From: Vibrio comitans
Lineage (GTDB): Bacteria > Pseudomonadota > Gammaproteobacteria > Enterobacterales > Vibrionaceae
NCBI GenBank assembly: GCA_024346835.1
Contig: AP024866.1
Span: 1,550,001 to 1,614,000, forward strand
DNA length: 64,000 nt
Direction of reading: 5' to 3'
Position numbers and translations under genes: made by a program
Shown here: in pieces, positions 1 through 8,728 of the stretch
How positions within the stretch are numbered: position 1 is the first letter of the stretch
Layout of the letters: every line of letters starts with the position of its first letter
The notes under the pieces: generated by a model
What the model saw: only the letters and a program-made list of their open reading frames with translations
Told to the model about the DNA's origin: nothing
Database searches by the model: none

Positions 1-365
1 GAATCAGGACCGACGATTATCATTGAGAAATGAGAATAGGACTCTCACATGTACTACACATCATATTTGATAAGCAGTGTTTGCTATACACTTACTTAAC
101 CAGATGTATTTTGGACATAAAAGTCGCTGAGGTTGTACCGCTACCAGAGGGGACAGCTAGTAGGATTACCTGATTGACCTTTCTGGAATAAAGCCATTCC
201 AATTCACTTACTCTATCGTTCTATGCTTTCTTGCAAATTCGGCATGTAAATTAGCAATTCCTACAAAAAGTTTTTGATCCAGACTAGGTAATACCACTCT
301 ACTGCTATTACCTAGCGAGAATTAGCCTAAACTTAATTACGTGAGGATCAGCTGAGGCGTAAATT
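1..365. other. non-coding stretch before first gene
   Basis: No convincing open reading frame lies here in any frame; the longest ATG-started run is only about 16 codons. The one clear structure is the inverted repeat at 284-315. The stretch is probably the intergenic and promoter region of the fructosamine-kinase-like gene. A gene to the left of the window cannot be judged. Confidence 0.5.
284..315. promoter_or_regulatory. 10-bp perfect inverted repeat upstream of the kinase gene
   Basis: CTAGGTAATA at 284-293 is matched exactly by TATTACCTAG at 306-315, with a 12-nt spacer. It sits 50 bp before the start codon at 366. It has no T-tract, so an operator or leader hairpin is more likely than a terminator. 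No protein partner can be named. Confidence 0.35.
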
Positions 366-1238
366 ATGTGGCAGGCGATAACCCAACAGCTTTCAGACAT
401 ATTGATGTTTGAATTCAAGATTGAAGAAAAGAGGCGCATTACTTCCGGTGATATTAGCGAAAGCTATATGATCAGCGATGGTGAGCAGCGCTACTTTATT
501 AAGATCAATAGTAAAGAGTTTCTTGCCAGCTTTTCAGCCGAAGTTGATAACCTTAATGAACTGAGACTGTCTAATACCGTATCGACCCCGGAGATCGTGC
601 ACTTTGGCTCGACTAAAGAAGCGTCCTTTTTAATTCTCAACTACCTCCCTACCCATCCGCTATCTAATCACGAAGCCAGTTACCAGTTTGGCCAAGACGT
701 CGCGCGATTACACTCTTGGGGTGATCAACAAGAGTACGGCTTTGATAACGACAATTACATTGGCGCAACTGTGCAGCCCAATCGCTGGCACAAAAAGTGG
801 TGCCAATTTTTTGCTGAGCAACGCATTGGATGGCAACTGCAACTGCTTAAAGAGAAAGGCATAGAATTCGGAAACTTGGAAGAAATCATAGATAGCGTCA
901 AGTTCTCGCTTTCGAATCACCACCCAAAACCGGCTTTATTGCATGGTGATTTATGGCATGGCAACTGCGCTGAGTCTCCATTTGGACCCATTTGTTATGA
1001 TCCTGCCTGTTATTGGGGAGATAGAGAGTGTGATATCGCAATGACCGAGTTATTTGGGGGATTTCCTGATGCCTTCTATCAAGGCTATAAGAGTATCAAA
1101 CCCCTGCTGGAAGGTTATGAAGAGCGCAAAAACACCTATAATCTTTACCATGTGCTGAACCATTGCAATCTCTTTGGCGGACACTATTTGAATGACGCGC
1201 AACTGAGGATAGACGAACTACTCAAACAATATGCGTGA
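366..1238 (+). CDS. fructosamine kinase family protein (aminoglycoside-phosphotransferase fold)
   Basis: This 290-aa cytoplasmic protein has the protein-kinase-like fold of the fructosamine-3-kinase/YniA family, which phosphorylates sugar-derived amines on glycated proteins or small molecules. The catalytic-loop motif HGDLWHGN lies near residue 193 and the metal-binding DPACYWGDRE near residue 212; both are intact. Length matches the family (about 288 aa). The ATG at 366 is preceded by TGAGG at good spacing. A small CPXCG zinc protein follows within about 30 bp, so the two may be co-transcribed. The family call is firm; the physiological substrate is not known from sequence. Confidence 0.9.
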   Translation: MWQAITQQLSDILMFEFKIEEKRRITSGDISESYMISDGEQRYFIKINSKEFLASFSAEVDNLNELRLSNTVSTPEIVHFGSTKEASFLILNYLPTHPLSNHEASYQFGQDVARLHSWGDQQEYGFDNDNYIGATVQPNRWHKKWCQFFAEQRIGWQLQLLKEKGIEFGNLEEIIDSVKFSLSNHHPKPALLHGDLWHGNCAESPFGPICYDPACYWGDRECDIAMTELFGGFPDAFYQGYKSIKPLLEGYEERKNTYNLYHVLNHCNLFGGHYLNDAQLRIDELLKQYA

Positions 1239-1267
1239 ATACTGAACCCAGCGTCAGGAGCACCATT

Positions 1268-1471
1268 ATGAAAGAATATGCTGAAAGACATGTTTCTTGC
1301 CCTCACTGTGGCCAACATATTACCGTTCCCTTAGATACGACTCAGGGCAATCAAGATTTCTATGATGATTGCCCTGCCTGTTGCCACTCTATCCATCTCA
1401 GCATGGAATTAGATGAGGTAAGAGATAAAGTCGAATTGAAGATTGATGCTGACGACGAGCAAATCTTCTAA
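1268..1471 (+). CDS. CPXCG motif-containing cysteine-rich protein
   Basis: This is a 67-aa protein with CPHCG at residues 11-15 and CPACC at 35-39, a typical four-cysteine zinc knuckle, followed by an acidic tail. It belongs to the small CPXCG family of unknown function found in many proteobacteria. I chose ATG 1268 because AGGAG lies 7 nt upstream. A GTG at 1235 overlaps the stop of the preceding gene and would add 11 residues that look unlike the family. The 3' end overlaps the convergent ribE by 4 bp. Confidence 0.85.
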   Translation: MKEYAERHVSCPHCGQHITVPLDTTQGNQDFYDDCPACCHSIHLSMELDEVRDKVELKIDADDEQIF

Positions 1472-2079
1472 AGTGCTTTTTGAGCTAACACTCGCTCCAC
1501 AGTATCAACGATTGCCTGTGTTTGAGGGTCAACCTCAAGGTTTACTCTGTCGCCCACTTTACGTTGCCCAAACAAGGTACGAGTAAGGGTCTCGGGGATA
1601 AGATTCACGCTGAACCGATTATCGTTCACTTCTGCAATGGTTAACGAACATCCATCAAGACCTATATACCCTTTCTTTAAGATATAACGAAGACTATCCG
1701 AATCAGCCTCAAACCAAATAGCTTGGTTATTAGGGCTTTTAACAATATCTACGATCGTTACTGTTCCCGAAATATGGCCAGACATATTATGCCCACCAAT
1801 CTCGTCACCAAAGCGTGCAGCGCGCTCTACGTTGACATAGTCGCCAGGTTTAAGCTCACCTAAATTTGTCAGGTCTAACGTTGCTTTCATCAGATCAAAT
1901 GTGACTATATTGCCATCAGCTTTAGTCACAGTTAAACAACACCCATTGTGAGCAATAGACGCCCCAACGGATATGTTGTCACTCAGCGCATCGGGTAATT
2001 CAATAACATGAGTTTGAAAATCTTGCTTCTGCTCTATAGAGATAACTCGAGCCGTTCCCTGAACAATTCCTGTAAACAT
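1468..2079 (-). CDS. ribE: riboflavin synthase (alpha chain)
   Basis: This enzyme dismutates two 6,7-dimethyl-8-ribityllumazine molecules to riboflavin, the last step of riboflavin synthesis. The 203-aa protein shows the two tandem lumazine-binding repeats: it begins MFTGIVQG, with NGCCLTV in repeat 1, then [11 protein letters not shown] and GLDGCSLT in repeat 2. The start at 2079 has AGAGGAAG just upstream and gives the canonical N-terminus; an in-frame extension to 2142 is not supported. The gene stands divergent to norM. No FMN riboswitch is visible in the 187-bp gap between them. Some nomenclatures call this gene ribC. Confidence 0.95.
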   Translation of the reverse strand: MFTGIVQGTARVISIEQKQDFQTHVIELPDALSDNISVGASIAHNGCCLTVTKADGNIVTFDLMKATLDLTNLGELKPGDYVNVERAARFGDEIGGHNMSGHISGTVTIVDIVKSPNNQAIWFEADSDSLRYILKKGYIGLDGCSLTIAEVNDNRFSVNLIPETLTRTLFGQRKVGDRVNLEVDPQTQAIVDTVERVLAQKAL

Positions 2080-2266
2080 ACTTCCTCTTTGCAACCTTTC
2101 TAATTTTTTAAAAGTATACCATGTGGGGTGTTTTAGAGACATTCAAAGCATCATGGTTACCGGCACTTTGAAATTGTTCAGTGGAAAAACAAATCATAGA
2201 AAAACCATAGCACGATCAGCGGTTTGATATTACTATTCGTCCCCTAAATGAATATAGGAAAACGCC

Positions 2267-3637
2267 GTGCATCGTTACCAAAAAGAAGCCAAAAACCTGA
2301 TAAAGCTCGCGACCCCGATCCTAATTGCCTCTGTAGCTCAAACAGGTATGGGTGTGGTGGACACCATTATGGCTGGCGGCGTTAGTGCTACAGATATGGC
2401 TGCAGTGGCAATCGCGTCCAGTATCTGGCTGCCTTCTATATTATTTGGTATCGGTATCTTGATGGCTCTGATCCCCATCGTGGCGCAATTGAACGGTAAA
2501 GGGCATCAACACAAGATTGCGAATGAGATTCAACAAGGGGGTAGCTTAGCGGTATTGATTGCCTTCCCTATTGGCTTCGTTTTACTGCAAACCAGCAATA
2601 TCTTGGGGTTGATGGATGTAGATGCAACCATGGCGGACATCACTACAGGCTACATGTATGCGATGCTTCCTGCAGTACCGGCGTTTTTGTTCTTCCAAAC
2701 CTTAAGAAGCTTTACCGATGGTATGTCTTTGACCAAACCGGCCATGGTCATCGGTTTTGTTGGTCTGCTAATCAACATTCCACTTAACTATATTTTTGTT
2801 TACGGTAAATTAGGTGCCCCCGCTTTAGGCGGCATTGGCTGTGGTGTGGCTACAACCATAGTGTACTGGATAATGTTTAGCATGCTACTTTTCTACACGA
2901 TCACCTCTAAGCGACTGGCGAAGATTGGTCTGTTCGATCAGTGGCATAAACCAAACCTCAAGGCACAGTATCGCCTGTTCAAGCTTGGTCTTCCGGTAGC
3001 ACTGTCTATTTTCTTTGAGGTGACATTATTTGCCGTTGTCGCCTTATTGGTCTCACCGCTTGGTCCGATTATCGTTGCCGCGCACCAAGTCGCTATCAAC
3101 GTATCAGGCATGGTATTTATGATCCCAATGAGTATTGGTGGCGCGGTAAGTATTCGTGTTGGGCATAAGTTAGGTGAAGAGGATACCGAAGGTGCACGTA
3201 TAGCGACCCGTGTAGGTATTTTTTTGGGATTAGCGATTGCCGTTGTGACTGCGGTACTCACGGTATTGTTTAGAGAAGATATAGCAAACCTGTATACAGA
3301 CAACAGGGCTGTAACTGCACTCTCTGTACAACTATTGTTGCTAGCAGCTATCTATCAATTTAGTGATACAGTTCAGGTGGTTGGCGCAGGAGCCCTTCGT
3401 GGTTACAAAGACATGAAATCTATCTTTAATCGTACCTTTATCTCCTACTGGATGATTGGATTACCTATCGGCTATGTCCTCGGTTCTACGGATTGGCTAT
3501 TTGAACCTATGGGCGCTCATGGATACTGGTATGGCTTTATCATAGGCTTAACTACAGCGGCTGTTTTACTGTCTATGCGTATTAAATGGATGCACCGTCA
3601 AAGCTCAGAGGTTCAGCTAGAGTTTGCATCTCGTTAA
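2267..3637 (+). CDS. norM: MATE family multidrug efflux transporter NorM
   Basis: This 456-aa inner-membrane protein has about 12 hydrophobic segments in two MATE repeats. NorM proteins export cationic drugs, dyes and fluoroquinolones in exchange for Na+ or H+. The N-terminal run IASVAQTGMGVVDTIMAGG and the mid-protein region around IIVAAHQVAINVSG are typical. It starts with GTG at 2267, with AGGAAAA upstream. Its location beside ribE and the leadered DNA ligase is the arrangement I recall for Vibrio norM. A second, more distant MATE protein is at 60021. Confidence 0.92.
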   Translation: MHRYQKEAKNLIKLATPILIASVAQTGMGVVDTIMAGGVSATDMAAVAIASSIWLPSILFGIGILMALIPIVAQLNGKGHQHKIANEIQQGGSLAVLIAFPIGFVLLQTSNILGLMDVDATMADITTGYMYAMLPAVPAFLFFQTLRSFTDGMSLTKPAMVIGFVGLLINIPLNYIFVYGKLGAPALGGIGCGVATTIVYWIMFSMLLFYTITSKRLAKIGLFDQWHKPNLKAQYRLFKLGLPVALSIFFEVTLFAVVALLVSPLGPIIVAAHQVAINVSGMVFMIPMSIGGAVSIRVGHKLGEEDTEGARIATRVGIFLGLAIAVVTAVLTVLFREDIANLYTDNRAVTALSVQLLLLAAIYQFSDTVQVVGAGALRGYKDMKSIFNRTFISYWMIGLPIGYVLGSTDWLFEPMGAHGYWYGFIIGLTTAAVLLSMRIKWMHRQSSEVQLEFASR

Positions 3638-3659
3638 TACTTCCCGCTGTTAGTTTTCG

Positions 3660-4517
3660 CTAGTGCACCTTTCGCTCTCTTAGAAAGCGCGCAAAACGCG
3701 GCACACCATTTTCTGTTGTGCCGTTATAGCGATAAGTAATCTCAGCCCCAAGCTTAGGCGGATGTTTACGTTGTTCATCCGTTAAGCCACTCCCTATATA
3801 AAACCGAACACCAGAGGGCGACTCGACATAAAGCGCCCCCACCAGCGATTGATACTTCCCATTACCTGGCTTATACCCAATCACCCTCGCCTCTGCATCT
3901 TGGTGGTTCTTTATCTTAAACATCAGATCACTTCGGCCTGAAACATACACAGCGTGTTTATGACGTACCACCAGCCCTTCGCCATTTTTATCTGTAACCT
4001 GTTGTAATTTCGCCTTTAACTGAGCATTAGAATGAAATGGAATTTGCTCTACTATTTGTATCTGATGAGCATCAGAGCCCGAGCTCGTCTTCCATAATTG
4101 AAGCGAAGCGTACCGGTCTTCAAAGGTAGACACGCTGTCTATTCTGTCAAACACCAAGTAAGTTATAGTGCTCCAGTCTGACTCATTGGGTATCGCATCC
4201 AATACCGTTTTCTGCACTTGAGAGTACCTACCGCGACCTGCCCATAATTCTCCTTCAATAGCGAACTTAGGCAACTGTTCAGTAAAAAATCGAGGAGCAG
4301 TTAATATAATCCCGCCACGGGTTCGCAAATTCTCTCCATCCCATATAACCCTCACACCATCAAATTTCTCACTAACAAAGTAATTGCTATTAAGCTCTTC
4401 CCCTTGATAAGACTTAGCCAGCATCAATGAGTTGGCGAACTCGTTAGAAACGGCTGTTTCAGATTCAACTACAGAGCACGCAAGTGCAATCAAAGAGACG
4501 GGGTTTCGTATTGACAT
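3660..4517 (-). CDS. ATP-dependent DNA ligase, leadered (Lig E-type)
   Basis: This is a small ATP-dependent DNA ligase of 285 aa. It has the adenylation motif EKFDG (nucleophile Lys51), LRTRGG, EGELWAGRG (motif III), EGLVVRH (motif IV) and MFKIKNHQDAEA (motif V), then a short OB domain. The first 20 or so residues are hydrophobic and resemble an export leader, a known feature of this family in Vibrio, Haemophilus and Neisseria. A role outside the cytoplasm or in DNA uptake has been proposed for such ligases. It is convergent with norM and monocistronic. Motifs are complete, so it should be active. Confidence 0.9.
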   Translation of the reverse strand: MSIRNPVSLIALACSVVESETAVSNEFANSLMLAKSYQGEELNSNYFVSEKFDGVRVIWDGENLRTRGGIILTAPRFFTEQLPKFAIEGELWAGRGRYSQVQKTVLDAIPNESDWSTITYLVFDRIDSVSTFEDRYASLQLWKTSSGSDAHQIQIVEQIPFHSNAQLKAKLQQVTDKNGEGLVVRHKHAVYVSGRSDLMFKIKNHQDAEARVIGYKPGNGKYQSLVGALYVESPSGVRFYIGSGLTDEQRKHPPKLGAEITYRYNGTTENGVPRFARFLRERKVH

Positions 4518-4850
4518 AAATTAGCCTCCGTTTTCGGGACACTAATAGAATGGGTAGTTGTGGCATGATTCCGACAAGTTAGAAACAGTTTTAGGGGATG
4601 TCTCGAGCAAGAAAAATGTAGATGGTTCAGGCTTTCATCAAAATATGATGTACGTTCCACGCTCACAGCATTGTTCTTAGTTCTGCATTTAGAGTAGACC
4701 TAAGCACATTCCCGTAAGTGACGCTAAATCACTTTACTTTTATAACCAGCGGTTTACCAAAGGCTAATGAAACTAAAGCCCACTCTTGCTATCGAATAGG
4801 CTTTAAAAATCTACCGTGCACTAAACAAACTGATGGATGTTTAGGCTTAC
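4518..4850. other. non-coding gap between ligase and dipeptidase genes
   Basis: No ORF with a believable start and ribosome-binding site is seen. The open frame at 4718-5041 runs into the dipeptidase coding region and looks like a shadow. Short complementary runs (AAAGCCC near 4775, GGCTTT near 4800) could form a weak hairpin beyond the dipeptidase stop, but there is no T-tract. The ligase promoter must lie at the left side of the gap. Confidence 0.4.
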
Positions 4851-6173
4851 TTAGTGGCTATGATCGTGAGAATCATGACTATGTTCAGCGGCAAGTGTTG
4901 CGACTTTTGTCTCTGCGTAGTCATCCCAGATTTGCTCATAAAGACCTAAGACGTTTTCACCTAAGAAGCCACGAACTTCTGGAATTGTCCAACCGTAGTC
5001 TTCGTGTAGCACACGTGCTACCGCCCAACCCTGCTCAATAGTGATGTTCTCAGTGATACCACTCATGCCTGCTTCTGGTGCGTAAGTCTCCGTATCTGGC
5101 AATAGCGCTGATACAAAATCTTTGTAGTTATGCAAGAAGTCAGTAGAGAAACAAGTCTTGTCTTTACCAATTAGATTAGCGGTGTAAACAACGTGTTTTG
5201 CAAATGCTTCTGGTGACGCGTCACCTTCGGCGTTAAGGAACATACCAACACCAGTGGAACACACCACACCACCCGAGTTAGCCACAGCAATCATTGCTTC
5301 ATCAGAAATGTTACGTCCAATATTATGCAGACCTTGAGCATTAGAGTGAGACGCGATAATTGGTTTTTTTGATAGTCGCGCTGCATCTATAGCGGTTTGG
5401 TTTGAAGAGTGAGATACGTCAATCAGCACGCCGTGTTCGTTAGCCTCACGAATGAACTCTTCACCCAAAGGGGTCACACCAGAAGACTGGTTAGTTCCAC
5501 CACCTGCTAACGCGTTGTCATCGTTATAAACGAAGTTCATCTGCATAACACCCAGTTTACGGTATTCTTCTACCAAGCCCATATCAGCGATAGCAAAGTC
5601 AGCGCCTTGAGCATGAGTCGTAACAGACATCACACCTTCTGCCCAGTTCTTACGAACGTCAGCAACGGTACGAATGTGACGATATCCTAAAGACTCAGCA
5701 TACTCAGCGGTTTGGATAAACGTATCACGTTCAGTTGTGATCTGGCTCTTAGGGTTGTTGTAGTTAGAGAAACTACCAAGGGTAACGCCCGCTTCTTCGT
5801 TACGCTTCATACCGTCATAAGCGTGCGCCTTAGTGAAAGACTTAGCGCCGATAGCGGCTGGAAGCACAGTGTTAACGTAAACTGTATCCTTACCTAGCAT
5901 TTCACGGAACGCTTCATCTTTAGCCGTCTCTTCAGGGTCACGTTGGTGGTTGAAAAACTTAGCCATGTAAGCGGCGCGCTGGTCTACTTGCTCTTGAGTC
6001 TTGCCACGAGCATTCCAATGTGGTGCGTAGACGTCAGTATCAGAGATGTACATGCCAGTTGCAGTGACTGTATAACCTGCTCCGTCTTTATCGTGAGTGT
6101 GCTCGAAAGGAATGTCGTGAGCCATTGAATCAAATGAAACCAGTAGTGCTGCTGCAATAATTGTCTTTTTCAT
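4851..6173 (-). CDS. secreted M19 (renal-dipeptidase-like) membrane dipeptidase
   Basis: This 440-aa protein starts with a signal peptide (MKKTIIAAALLVSFDSMA) and belongs to metallopeptidase family M19, which hydrolyses dipeptides at a binuclear zinc site. Diagnostic segments are NALAGGGTNQSSGVTPLG, LIDVSHSS, PIIASHSNAQGL and the RNISDEA run. The usual N-terminal HxD metal motif is not obvious; the nearest candidate is HTHDKD just after the signal peptide. The C-terminus ends in a His/Asp-rich tail (EHSHDSHDHSH) that could bind zinc. The start at 6173 is favoured by the signal peptide, although the Shine-Dalgarno is weak. An AraC regulator lies just upstream on the same strand. Confidence 0.85.
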   Translation of the reverse strand: MKKTIIAAALLVSFDSMAHDIPFEHTHDKDGAGYTVTATGMYISDTDVYAPHWNARGKTQEQVDQRAAYMAKFFNHQRDPEETAKDEAFREMLGKDTVYVNTVLPAAIGAKSFTKAHAYDGMKRNEEAGVTLGSFSNYNNPKSQITTERDTFIQTAEYAESLGYRHIRTVADVRKNWAEGVMSVTTHAQGADFAIADMGLVEEYRKLGVMQMNFVYNDDNALAGGGTNQSSGVTPLGEEFIREANEHGVLIDVSHSSNQTAIDAARLSKKPIIASHSNAQGLHNIGRNISDEAMIAVANSGGVVCSTGVGMFLNAEGDASPEAFAKHVVYTANLIGKDKTCFSTDFLHNYKDFVSALLPDTETYAPEAGMSGITENITIEQGWAVARVLHEDYGWTIPEVRGFLGENVLGLYEQIWDDYAETKVATLAAEHSHDSHDHSH

Positions 6174-6280
6174 AATTGATATACTTTTTAGGTTGTTTGC
6201 CTGGAGATGGCGCAAAATATATCAACATGAAGAAATAAAAATTATCTAATCACGCCACTAATCGCTGTAAACTTAATCAA

Positions 6281-7279
6281 CTAGTGCTTCTTAATATGGT
6301 GCGATTGGTATTGTTTCGGTGTTAATCCTTCTTTTAGTTTAAAGAAACGGGTAAACGCAGATGGATTCGAATAGCCGAGATGGTAGCTAATATCCGACAC
6401 CTTTTGGTTAGAACTCACCAACAACCGCTTAGCTTCATCAAGAATGATTTTGTCATAGAGTGATGTAAAGTTTGTCCCCGCCTCTTCAAGTCGTCTTTGG
6501 ATTGTCCGAACACTCAACTGAGTAATTTTGCTCAGCTGTTTTAATGTCACAACGTCTTCTCCAAGATGAGCTAATACAACGTACGTTAACGCGAGACTAA
6601 AATTCACATCGGTATTTTTAAATACAGACTCTGTAGAAGTATACGGGCGCAGTTTTAATGGTAATTGCAGTACTTCATCTTCTACTTTAAAACCATAAAA
6701 CTCTTGCCCCAGATACACGACTGGACTGGGTAAGCAAGTGGCTTCATCAATGTGCTGAGCATTGAAGCTTCTCAACGCCAATTGGCTCGGCTTCCATTCC
6801 GTACCACTGAACTGAGCGACTAACTCTCGATACAGAAATAACCCATAGCTTTCAGTTAAAGGGTATCGCGGTTGTTCTGAATAGGGCCTAGCGCACATAA
6901 ACCAAGTGCTACCCGCAAACGAATCAATGGTTAGCGTTGTATCGGTCATGATATGAGTACACTGACGACAGTACGAAACTAGCGCTTCTTTTACCGTAGT
7001 ACACTCATCAAACTCCATCATTTTAATGGCATTAACCGCATTTTTTCGGGCCGAGGTTAGTGCCACGTACTGAAACTGTTCTGATGTTAATTTGGGGACA
7101 ATTAGATCCATGAAAGAAAACACAGATATCAAATTGATGGGGGTTTGAGAGCGAGGAGAATAGTTGGATAGCAGCGTTTCATCTAATTCTTGATGAATAT
7201 CGACGTTTGCTTCGATTAGAGCCTCTCTAATTGAGAGCCATTGGTCTTCTACTACTAACGACAAATCCAGTTTGCTCAT
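6281..7279 (-). CDS. AraC family transcriptional regulator
   Basis: This 332-aa regulator has a divergent N-terminal sensor region and a C-terminal AraC double helix-turn-helix at about residues 230-325. The pattern includes LSVRTIQRRLEEAG and the signature ISYHLGYSNPSAFTRFFK. It resembles the OruR/ArgR-like AraC subgroup, as does the regulator at 19432; both carry an AGS-W sensor motif and W-K-P-x-Q-x-AL. It lies 107 bp upstream of the dipeptidase gene on the same strand, so control of that gene is a reasonable inference. Confidence 0.88.
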   Translation of the reverse strand: MSKLDLSLVVEDQWLSIREALIEANVDIHQELDETLLSNYSPRSQTPINLISVFSFMDLIVPKLTSEQFQYVALTSARKNAVNAIKMMEFDECTTVKEALVSYCRQCTHIMTDTTLTIDSFAGSTWFMCARPYSEQPRYPLTESYGLFLYRELVAQFSGTEWKPSQLALRSFNAQHIDEATCLPSPVVYLGQEFYGFKVEDEVLQLPLKLRPYTSTESVFKNTDVNFSLALTYVVLAHLGEDVVTLKQLSKITQLSVRTIQRRLEEAGTNFTSLYDKIILDEAKRLLVSSNQKVSDISYHLGYSNPSAFTRFFKLKEGLTPKQYQSHHIKKH

Positions 7280-7520
7280 AAAGTCCCTTTATGTCACATC
7301 CTTGTTCTAAAAATATAATCTAGCATTGAAATTGACTCTTTAAAACGGTCTGATAAGCCAAATTGAATGTGGAACTGCTTTGGTGGCGCATCGAGCGCAG
7401 TAGTGGATCAGAGCAAGATAACAAACTTCTACTAAATCGAGAATGGTGGCACGTATTGGTTAGCAGTATAAGCCATACCCCTTATAAACTGATCCAATAC
7501 CTAAACAGAGAGAAATAGAA

Positions 7521-7634
7521 ATGACTAAATTAGTAGAAATGCTTCAAGAAGACTTTGAGCAGTATGATACCAAGCCTCTAAAATACTCGATTATTTGCGC
7601 ACTGTTAATTATTGGTGCTTTGGCATTCTTTTAA
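7521..7634 (+). CDS. 37-aa single-span membrane protein
   Basis: A 37-codon frame starts at ATG 7521 with a purine-rich GAGAGAAATAG upstream. The first 21 residues are charged (LVEMLQEDFEQYDTKP), followed by one strongly hydrophobic helix, SIICALLIIGALAFF, that ends at the stop. This layout is typical of small bacterial membrane proteins. It stands alone between the AraC gene and the 116-aa hypothetical. I do not recognise a family. Coding status rests on topology only. Confidence 0.5.
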   Translation: MTKLVEMLQEDFEQYDTKPLKYSIICALLIIGALAFF

Positions 7635-7809
7635 CAAAAATTAGTCAAACTTATTTTTCGCTATGCCTTGTCGAGATTATCCGCAGTACTCTCGTTATAT
7701 AGAGAATCTGCTACTCGGCATGAAATGGTAAGTAATATCCCTTTCAAAAGCGTAAACTCGAAACAGCAATTCAATCTTACGTGATCTAATGGTGAGGGGT
7801 ACGAGAGAA

Positions 7810-8160
7810 ATGGGCAAACTCAGTAAAGAAGAGCAATTAAAACTAGATAAATTGATACGCAAAGCTAATCGTTTGAGCACCTTAGCAACCAATTTTGAAG
7901 CTGATTGTTATGCAACATGTCAGTTGGAAATCGCCAAGCTCTTTCTTCGCAACTATGAGTACGCAGCAAAGTTCCCTCCCTTTGTGCTTGATTCCTATGA
8001 CGCTTACCAGGAAGCTATCAATCAAGTTAGCGATACCGACCTAGGTGAACTGGTTATCGGTGATGATTATTTAGATACATTGGTCATGGAAACGCTGGTT
8101 AAACGCCAAATGTGCATCAATAAGAGAAATGAAGTAGCGGAAAACACATACGCAGCATAG
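7810..8160 (+). CDS. hypothetical protein, 116 aa
   Basis: This is a soluble, mostly helical protein with a charged N-terminus (MGKLSKEEQLKLDKLIRKA) and no signal peptide or membrane span. I do not recognise its family. The start at 7810 is preferred because the charged helix begins there and a GAGAGA precedes it; the frame is open back to 7789. The convergent gene at 8264 codes a membrane protein. A hairpin at 8213-8249 separates the two. Confidence 0.6.
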   Translation: MGKLSKEEQLKLDKLIRKANRLSTLATNFEADCYATCQLEIAKLFLRNYEYAAKFPPFVLDSYDAYQEAINQVSDTDLGELVIGDDYLDTLVMETLVKRQMCINKRNEVAENTYAA

Positions 8161-8212
8161 CACGCTTTATATAAGCGCTACTAACAATGTCCCCTACTCA
8201 AAATAATGACCA

Positions 8213-8249
8213 CCAAGCAACAACACTATAAGCCGTAGTGCGTGCTTGG
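8213..8249. terminator. hairpin between convergent genes
   Basis: CCAAGCA at 8213-8219 pairs with TGCTTGG at 8243-8249, with an inner CACTA/TAGTG pair. It lies between the stops of two convergent genes. No long T-tract follows on either strand, so termination is only moderately supported. Confidence 0.4.
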
Positions 8250-8263
8250 CGTTCAATGTAACA

Positions 8264-8686
8264 TTACGACAGCAGGTTTCCTTTAAAGGCTTCTACTAGC
8301 GCCCTCGAACAGTACTTTTCTTGGTTTATTCTATAGACTCCATATGCAGACACACATAGCATTATCATGCCCATGAATAAGCTAACGGCGGTGCCTAGAA
8401 AAAGGTTGTAGAAAGCCACCAATAGACACAGACAAACCACTAACTGCGTTGTGTACCTCTGCCGTGTATTTACCCTCTCATCTCTATCACTGACCGTTGA
8501 TATCAGTGCGTTCATCTTCTCAATCCTAACCATTTTCTGGTTATGCAAATCGACTAAAGCCACCAGCAAGTCATTGTGCTCTATCCGCCTCGCCAATAAA
8601 AGGGAGTCAAATAAGGATGGATTCAACGTACTCTCGATTTCTAAAATACGTTCGAACTCCTCCTGTGAAACAGTCATTCTAGCCAT
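8264..8686 (-). CDS. hypothetical two-span membrane protein
   Basis: This 140-aa protein has a long helical N-terminal region of about 75 residues, then two adjacent hydrophobic spans at about residues 79-118 (LVVCLCLLVAFYNLFLG and LFMGMIMLCVSAYGVY), and a short basic tail. No family is recognised. The start may be 8686 or the ATG at 8677; neither has a strong Shine-Dalgarno. A perfect 23-bp palindrome lies 20 bp upstream of the start and may control it. Confidence 0.6.
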   Translation of the reverse strand: MARMTVSQEEFERILEIESTLNPSLFDSLLLARRIEHNDLLVALVDLHNQKMVRIEKMNALISTVSDRDERVNTRQRYTTQLVVCLCLLVAFYNLFLGTAVSLFMGMIMLCVSAYGVYRINQEKYCSRALVEAFKGNLLS

Positions 8687-8705
8687 TAATTTGTACCACT
8701 ATTAT

Positions 8706-8728
8706 TTTTATTTGTATTACAAATAAAA
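8706..8728. promoter_or_regulatory. perfect 23-bp AT-rich palindrome, candidate operator
   Basis: TTTTATTTGTA at 8706-8716 is followed by one central T and its exact complement TACAAATAAAA at 8718-8728. It sits 20-42 bp upstream of the minus-strand start at 8686, where a promoter would be expected. The symmetry fits a dimeric repressor site. A minus-strand terminator is less likely because a minus-strand gene begins just downstream. Confidence 0.4.

Noticed and set aside
2080..2266. Possible FMN riboswitch between ribE and norM
   Set aside because: None of the conserved RFN-element strings is present on either strand.
4718..5041. 107-codon plus-strand frame overlapping the dipeptidase 3' end
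   Set aside because: Most of it is antisense to a well-supported gene and its composition looks like a shadow.
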